Assembly (NCBI RefSeq): GCF_019139675.1
Contig: NZ_CP077077.1
Span: 1,550,001 to 1,614,000 of the forward strand
DNA length: 64,000 nt
Reading direction: 5' to 3'
DNA from: Pseudomonas maumuensis
Lineage (GTDB): Bacteria; Pseudomonadota; Gammaproteobacteria; Pseudomonadales; Pseudomonadaceae
A program made the position numbers and the translations under genes. Below are positions 59,401 to 64,000 of the stretch, piece by piece (within the stretch, counting starts at the first letter, position 1; each line of letters opens with the position of its first letter). The notes beneath the pieces are model-generated. The model made no database searches, was not told where the DNA came from, and saw only the letters and a list, made by a program, of their open reading frames with translations.

Positions 59401-60549
59401 CTGACGGTGACCCTGCGCAAGGGCGAAACCCTGACACTCGACCATGACCGGCCCGCGGGCAACCTGCTGATGGAATGGAAGGATGCCAGTGGCAGCTACC
59501 AGACCATCGCCGATGGCGGCAGCTTCACGGCCACCCATGACGGGGTTTACAGCATCCATGTGATCAATACCGAGAACGCCACCGGCAACAGCAAGGCTGC
59601 CGAGAACTACAAGCTGAGCCTGGTGGTGGACTACAGCAATGCCAGCAACGAGGACTATCACGGCAGCTACACCGTCAGCGACAACCATGGCGGCTACGGC
59701 ACCGGAGCGGTGGATATCACTTACCAGGCCGGCAACACCCTTACCGGCACCAGCGGTGACGATGTGTTGCTGGCCGGGGCCGGCGATACCACCCTCAACG
59801 GTGGCGCCGGCAACGATGTGCTGGTGGCGGGGGCGGGCAACAACAGCCTGCACGGTGGTGATGGCGACGACCTGCTGATCGGTGGTCCTGGCAACGATCT
59901 GCTCGACGGCGGAGCCGGCAATGACACTGCCAGCTACGCCAAGGCCACCGCCGGCGTGACCGTGGACCTTGGCCATGTCGGGCAGCAGAACACCGTCGGC
60001 GCCGGGCTGGACACCCTCAATGGCATCGAGAACCTGATCGGCTCGGACTACAACGACACCTTGACCGGCAATGACGGTGACAACCTGCTCAACGGCGGCG
60101 CAGGCAACGATCTGCTCAAGGGCGGCGGCGGCAACGACATCCTGATTGGCGGGCCGGGCAACGACACCCTGACCGGTGGCAGTGGCAACGACAGCTTTGT
60201 CTGGCAGAAGGGCGAAACCGGGCATGACACCGTGACCGACTTCACCCCGGGCAGCGATCGCCTGGATCTGTCGCAACTGCTACAGGGCGAGAACGCCACC
60301 AGCGCCTCGCTGGACGACTACCTGCACTTCAAGGTCAGCGGCAGCGGCGTCAATGTGGTGTCGACCATCGAGGTCAGCAGCGTCGCTGGCGCGGCGCCGA
60401 CCCAGACCATCGACCTGGCCGGAGTGGACCTGGCGCAGCATTACGGGGTGTCGGCCGGGGCGGGCGGACTGATCGCGGCCGGGCATGACACCGCGACCAT
60501 CATCAACGGCATGCTCAATGACCATTCGTTGAAGGTGGATACGGTGTAA
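53440..60549 (+). CDS. Giant RTX adhesin of the LapA/MapA type
   Basis: A 2369-aa surface adhesin exported by type I secretion. Residues 1-110 (VGVVGKVVGQVFAVG...) form the retention module that plugs the outer-membrane channel; TAAG at 114-117 is the LapG-type cleavage site, followed by GALGGGHSFVILTE. Residues about 185-1550 are large Ig-like/cadherin-like modules ending LTLNVSNLND or TIVISIVDDVPKA. A von Willebrand A domain (about 1565-1750) has a MIDAS (DVSSS, 1571-1575, and DGEPTNG). RTX nonapeptides (GGAGNDxLxGG) fill about 2100-2255, and the last 60 residues hold the secretion signal. The ATG follows GGGAGG. A LapD/LapG pair elsewhere would control its release by c-di-GMP; that is inference. 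It is divergent from its own secretion operon. Confidence 0.92.
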   Translation: MAKLVGVVGKVVGQVFAVGDDGHRRLLVEGDRLFAGEQLETGSEGAVAVRLQNGAELTLGRGSSLEMTPDLLANRAPHVQAPDTQPSNAQLSDVEQLQKAIAAGADPTQEAEATAAGGNPGGVSGALGGGHSFVILTEVAGRVDPTIGFPTAGFNGFPLLANLELGGLDGNDAAPLPAGAPPADNPVSLTGLDVSPAELTLDEANLPQGSASNPAALTQSGSFTVIAADGVFNLSVGGINVVTAGVVTGVGQSIVTGLGNVLTITGYNPATGVVSYSYTLTGAEHHPDGAGTNALGEQFPVLVSDTDGDVASGTLDVIVRDDVPRAVNDSNATTATEQHLELSGNVLTNDIQGADRIPSGPVVAGTFVGTYGTLVLAADGSYTYTLNSNDPDFKNLHGGGSGVENFTYTLKDADGDTSTATLTLNVSNLNDPVTLGGLEVNGGELTVYEKNLADGSAPNLGALTQSGTFTVSAPDGLQSLSVGGISVVSGGVAAGFPQSITTALGNTLTITGYNPATGVISYSYTLLDNESHANGDGANSLSEHFTVTATDTDGSSASGSLDVNIVDDLPKAVNDSNATTATEQHLELSGNVLTNDIQGADRIPSGPVVAGTFVGTYGTLVLAADGSYTYTLNSNDPDFKNLHGGGSGVENFTYTLKDADGDTSTATLTLNVSNLNDPVTLGGLEVNGGELTVYEKNLADGSAPNPGALTQSGTFTVSAPDGLQSLSVGGISVVSGGVAAGFPQSITTALGNTLTITGYNPATGVISYSYTLLDNESHANGDGANSLSEHFPVTATDTDGSSASGSLDVNIVDDLPKANPDAASVVEGGTVSGNVLDNDTSGADVRADGKYVVGVRAGSDTSTSASGQLSSPVQGQYGYLTLDAQGNATYHANPNAVAPAGATDVFVYTVRDSDGDESTTTITIDVRDCSLIAGADSEVTVYEKALDLNKDGNDLAGGNVTGSEPGSTGETASGSLASSVSGGVGGLTFNLVGNATGQYGQIQLNSDGTYTYTLTSAPNSPNHVNDGPNVLTETFTYQVKDSLGNTTTSTIVISIVDDVPKAHSDFANVYEGGTVSGNVLVNDVTGADVRADGQYVVGVRAGSDTSTSAIGQLGSNVAGQYGYLTLDAQGNATYHANPDSVAPAGATDVFVYTIRDADGDESTTTITIDVHDISLVACPDDTAKVYEKALDLTKDGNDLAAGNVTGSDPHATTETTSGSLAGSVSGGIGALTFTLVGNATGQYGQIQLNSDGSYTYTLTSAPNSPNHVNDGPNVVTESFTYQVKDSLGNTTTSTIVVSIVDDVPKAHCDVASVKEGASVSGNVLDNDVVGADVRADGQYVVGVRAGSDTSTSAIGHVGDTIVGQYGYLTLDSQGNATYHANPDSVPAAGATDSFVYTIRDADGDESTTTIRINVQDSKLVACEDNDVTVYEKALDLHKDGNDLAAGTVTGSDPGSTGETASGSLVGSVQGGVGALTYSLVGNAVGQYGQIQLNADGSYTYTLTSAPKTPGGANDGANTVNEYFTYKATDALGNSVTSTIAINIVDDMPTVQCAVRSITPGQVDSNILLVVDVSSSMAASSGVPGLTRLELAKQAINALLDKYDEMGDIKVQIVTFGTGAQVQTPVWVTIGEAKNLIAGLSPGGSTYYDSAATKAQEAFATTGKLVGAQNISYFFSDGEPTNGHAMTAPREAAWETFLDSNGIKSYAIGMGSGVNEGNLNPLAYDGSSHTDTNSVVVTDLSQLSAVLSGTVQGAPITGSLMSGGDFGADGGFIKALLVDGTTYTYDPKANGGQGGYAASGGVDKASFDAVSNSLNIKTGLGGTLVVNMDNGEFTYTPPKDNGSGQVEKFGFTASDNDGDTRSASLTININSNGAPIAGADHIITNIKGATLTVPAEALLANDRDPDHDTLSAAPTTFNTNFADKGAGFTAGTQAQTIKFDATANKAENQLRDLARSEFTTLNGSMTAALVVAGYLGSISTANANDEDTLTVTLRKGETLTLDHDRPAGNLLMEWKDASGSYQTIADGGSFTATHDGVYSIHVINTENATGNSKAAENYKLSLVVDYSNASNEDYHGSYTVSDNHGGYGTGAVDITYQAGNTLTGTSGDDVLLAGAGDTTLNGGAGNDVLVAGAGNNSLHGGDGDDLLIGGPGNDLLDGGAGNDTASYAKATAGVTVDLGHVGQQNTVGAGLDTLNGIENLIGSDYNDTLTGNDGDNLLNGGAGNDLLKGGGGNDILIGGPGNDTLTGGSGNDSFVWQKGETGHDTVTDFTPGSDRLDLSQLLQGENATSASLDDYLHFKVSGSGVNVVSTIEVSSVAGAAPTQTIDLAGVDLAQHYGVSAGAGGLIAAGHDTATIINGMLNDHSLKVDTV
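54416..55891 (+). repeat. Two near-identical 738-bp tandem repeats in the adhesin gene
   Basis: 54416-55153 and 55154-55891 agree at all but about ten positions I could see (for example gccaccgag/gctaccgag, gtggagtag/gtggggtag, ttcaccgtc/ttccccgtc). Each encodes one 246-aa module starting AVNDSNATTATEQHLELSGN. The likeness indicates recent duplication or gene conversion. Confidence 0.85.
55892..58087 (+). repeat. Three 732-bp tandem repeats in the adhesin gene
   Basis: Starts at about 55892, 56624 and 57356. Each encodes a 244-aa module with EGGTVSGNVLxND, DVRADGxYVVGVRAGSDTST, VYEKALDL and FTYQVKDSLGNTTTSTIV. They are clearly related but more diverged than the 738-bp pair. Confidence 0.8.
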
Positions 60550-60560
60550 GCCAGCAGCCC

Positions 60561-60588
60561 ATCGCGGGGCAAGCCCGCCCCGCGATGG
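60561..60588. repeat. REP palindrome after the adhesin gene
   Basis: catcgcgggg and ccccgcgatg flank a caagccc centre, a 10-bp perfect stem. It begins 12 bp after the adhesin stop codon and just before the stop of the convergent DUF454 gene, so it may end both transcripts. Confidence 0.65.
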
Positions 60589-60590
60589 CG

Positions 60591-60959
60591 TCACCGTGGC
60601 CGGTGCAAGGTCTTCTGCTTGAGGATCCAGGCGCTGACCAGCACCGCGCTGGTCAGCATGAACGCCCGCGCCCAGAACAACGGCACCAGGTAGCAGGACA
60701 GCCCGATGCTGGCCCACATCAACCCGATTGCGTAGACCTTGCCCTTGAGCGGAATCCCCTCACCGCTGAGGTAGTCGCGGATCCACGGCCCGAGTTTCGG
60801 GTGGTTCACCAGCCAGTGGTGAAAACGTGGCGAGCTGCGGGCGAAGCAGGCCGCCGCCAGCAGCAGGAACGGGGTGGTGGGCAATACCGGCAGGAAGATC
60901 CCCGCCACCCCCAGCGCGACGCTGAGCCAGCCGGCGGCCAGCAGCAGGTAGCGCACCAC
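60591..60959 (-). CDS. DUF454 family inner-membrane protein (YbaN-like)
   Basis: A 122-aa membrane protein with four hydrophobic segments; the first half (LPVLPTTPFLLLAAACFARSSPRFHHWL) is the hallmark of DUF454/YbaN. The function is unknown. The start is set at the GTG at 60959, five bases after the UPF0149 stop codon (TGATCGAGGTG), because the family begins just there; longer frames translate the UPF0149 gene out of frame. No start codon in this position has a good ribosome site, so translational coupling to UPF0149 is likely. Confidence 0.8.
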   Translation of the reverse strand: MVRYLLLAAGWLSVALGVAGIFLPVLPTTPFLLLAAACFARSSPRFHHWLVNHPKLGPWIRDYLSGEGIPLKGKVYAIGLMWASIGLSCYLVPLFWARAFMLTSAVLVSAWILKQKTLHRPR

Positions 60960-60964
60960 CTCGA

Positions 60965-61552
60965 TCAGTGGTGGCGTGGCTTGAGCAGGGCGGGCTTCTC
61001 TTCGGGGGCGTGCAGCAGCAGGAACAGTGCGCTCAGTGCCTCGGGGATCTGCACGATCATGTCGTCCTGCAGGTTGGCGTTGCCGGCAATGTCGGCGAAC
61101 TCGGGTTGTTCGTCGAACAGACCCGAGCCGACCATGATCGGCAGAAGCATTTCGCTGACTTCTTCCTCGGCGTTCTCGAACCAGGCCTCTTCGCGCAGGA
61201 ACACGCCCTCCATGAAGCCGATGCACCAGCCGCGCAGGTCGGAATCGTCCGGCTCTTCGGTAAGGTCTAGTTCACAAGGCAGGTCGAATTCCTCGTCGCT
61301 GGCCAACTGGCGGGCGATGTGGCCCTTGAGCGCGACCAGGGTGGCCTCGATCTCGGTGCGCTGGGCATCGCTGGCGTAATGGGGCTCTTCGGCGAACAGC
61401 GCGTCGATCCATTCGCGTTCTGGAACTTCCTCGGAGCAGATCGACAGCGCGGTCAGGTAGCCGTGGGCGGCGACGTAGTCCAGCGCTTCTTCGTGCAGCT
61501 CATCGGCGTCGAGGAAGGCTTGCAGGCGGGTCAGTTGCTCGGCGAAGGACAT
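60965..61552 (-). CDS. UPF0149 (YecA/YgfB-like) family protein
   Basis: A 195-aa acidic, helical cytoplasmic protein. LRGWCIGFMEGVFLREEAWFENAEEEVSEMLLPIMVGSG is the conserved core of the family, and FADIAGNANLQDDMIVQIPEALSALFLLLH closes it. The C-terminal SEC-C metal-binding motif found in some YecA proteins is absent. The function is uncertain. It precedes the DUF454 gene, whose likely start is only 5 bp after its stop, and is divergent from recQ. Confidence 0.8.
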   Translation of the reverse strand: MSFAEQLTRLQAFLDADELHEEALDYVAAHGYLTALSICSEEVPEREWIDALFAEEPHYASDAQRTEIEATLVALKGHIARQLASDEEFDLPCELDLTEEPDDSDLRGWCIGFMEGVFLREEAWFENAEEEVSEMLLPIMVGSGLFDEQPEFADIAGNANLQDDMIVQIPEALSALFLLLHAPEEKPALLKPRHH

Positions 61553-61662
61553 TACAGGGCTACCTTGGGGAATAAACGATGCTGAATTCTAGCACCTTGC
61601 GGCGCTCGCGGGGCAAAGCGAACGTCTGTCACCGGGGCATGCCGGGGTACGCGGCAGTCGGG

Positions 61663-61719
61663 TATACTCCGCGGTTTTTCGTGCCAGGTGGCGTTTTGCG
61701 GCCATCCGGCAAAAACCGC
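61663..61719 (+). promoter_or_regulatory. Putative recQ promoter with leader hairpin
   Basis: TATACT (61663-61668) is a good -10; the -35 region (about 61640-61645) is poor. Just downstream gcggttttt (61671-61679) returns as aaaaaccgc (61711-61719), a 9-bp perfect inverted repeat in the leader with an inner gcc/ggc pairing. It could attenuate or stabilise the transcript. Confidence 0.4.
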
Positions 61720-61796
61720 TTACGCATTCGGTGTGTGCGCGGCGGATTTATCGTCCAGCCTGAGTCCAGGATGGTACGGCGATTTTGGAGTGGCAA

Positions 61797-63944
<2,148 letters not shown>

Positions 63945-64000
63945 TTGCCGGCATTTGTGCCATTTGCTGACCTTTGTCAAACCCTTACATGATTATCAGT

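Overview
The window is high-GC DNA from a Pseudomonas, most likely of the P. putida group (putida/monteilii/mosselii/entomophila type). The protein sequences, the gene order (fadD, gamma-glutamylputrescine genes, hrpA, beta-ketoacyl synthase III, porin at one end; guanidinobutyrase, gbuR-type regulator, aerotaxis receptor, lapE-type gene, recQ at the other) and two classes of Pseudomonas REP palindromes in the intergenic gaps all point that way. This comes from reading and memory; no database search was run. Layout: 0-5 kb holds a long-chain acyl-CoA ligase convergent with a gamma-glutamylpolyamine oxidase/ligase pair. 5-12 kb holds the HrpA helicase, a KASIII-like enzyme and an outer-membrane porin. 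12-18 kb holds a FemAB-like protein and a leftward LysR / alpha-beta hydrolase / PpiA / ABC exporter cluster. 17.5-23 kb holds a small secreted protein, an azoreductase, a DMT transporter, a YbdG-like MscS channel, a DEAD-box RNA helicase and a small exported protein. 23.1-37.3 kb is a giant (4562 aa) filamentous-haemagglutinin/CdiA-type protein whose C-terminal end looks like a nuclease toxin and is followed, with a 1-nt overlap, by a small gene in the immunity position; no TpsB/CdiB transporter is present. 37.4-41.6 kb holds a second DMT transporter, a HI1419/HI1420-type toxin-antitoxin pair, an MFS/LysR divergent pair and a 42-residue PA1414-family gene behind an Anr-like box. 41.6-47.8 kb holds a sodium:solute symporter, guanidinobutyrase, its LysR regulator, an Aer-type receptor and a DTW-domain tRNA-modifying enzyme. 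47.9-60.5 kb is a complete type I secretion operon (TolC-like, ABC, HlyD-like) divergent from a 2369-aa LapA/MapA-type RTX adhesin with an N-terminal retention module and a LapG-type TAAG site. 60.6-64 kb holds a DUF454 protein, a UPF0149 protein and RecQ. The most interesting systems are the orphan contact-dependent-inhibition-like module, the self-contained second Lap-like adhesin system, and the small Anr-box/PA1414 locus, which by synteny may encode a relative of the sRNA SicX. Core functions in the window are fatty-acid entry, polyamine and 4-guanidinobutyrate use, RNA/DNA helicases and envelope transport; the accessory functions concern contact between cells and with surfaces.
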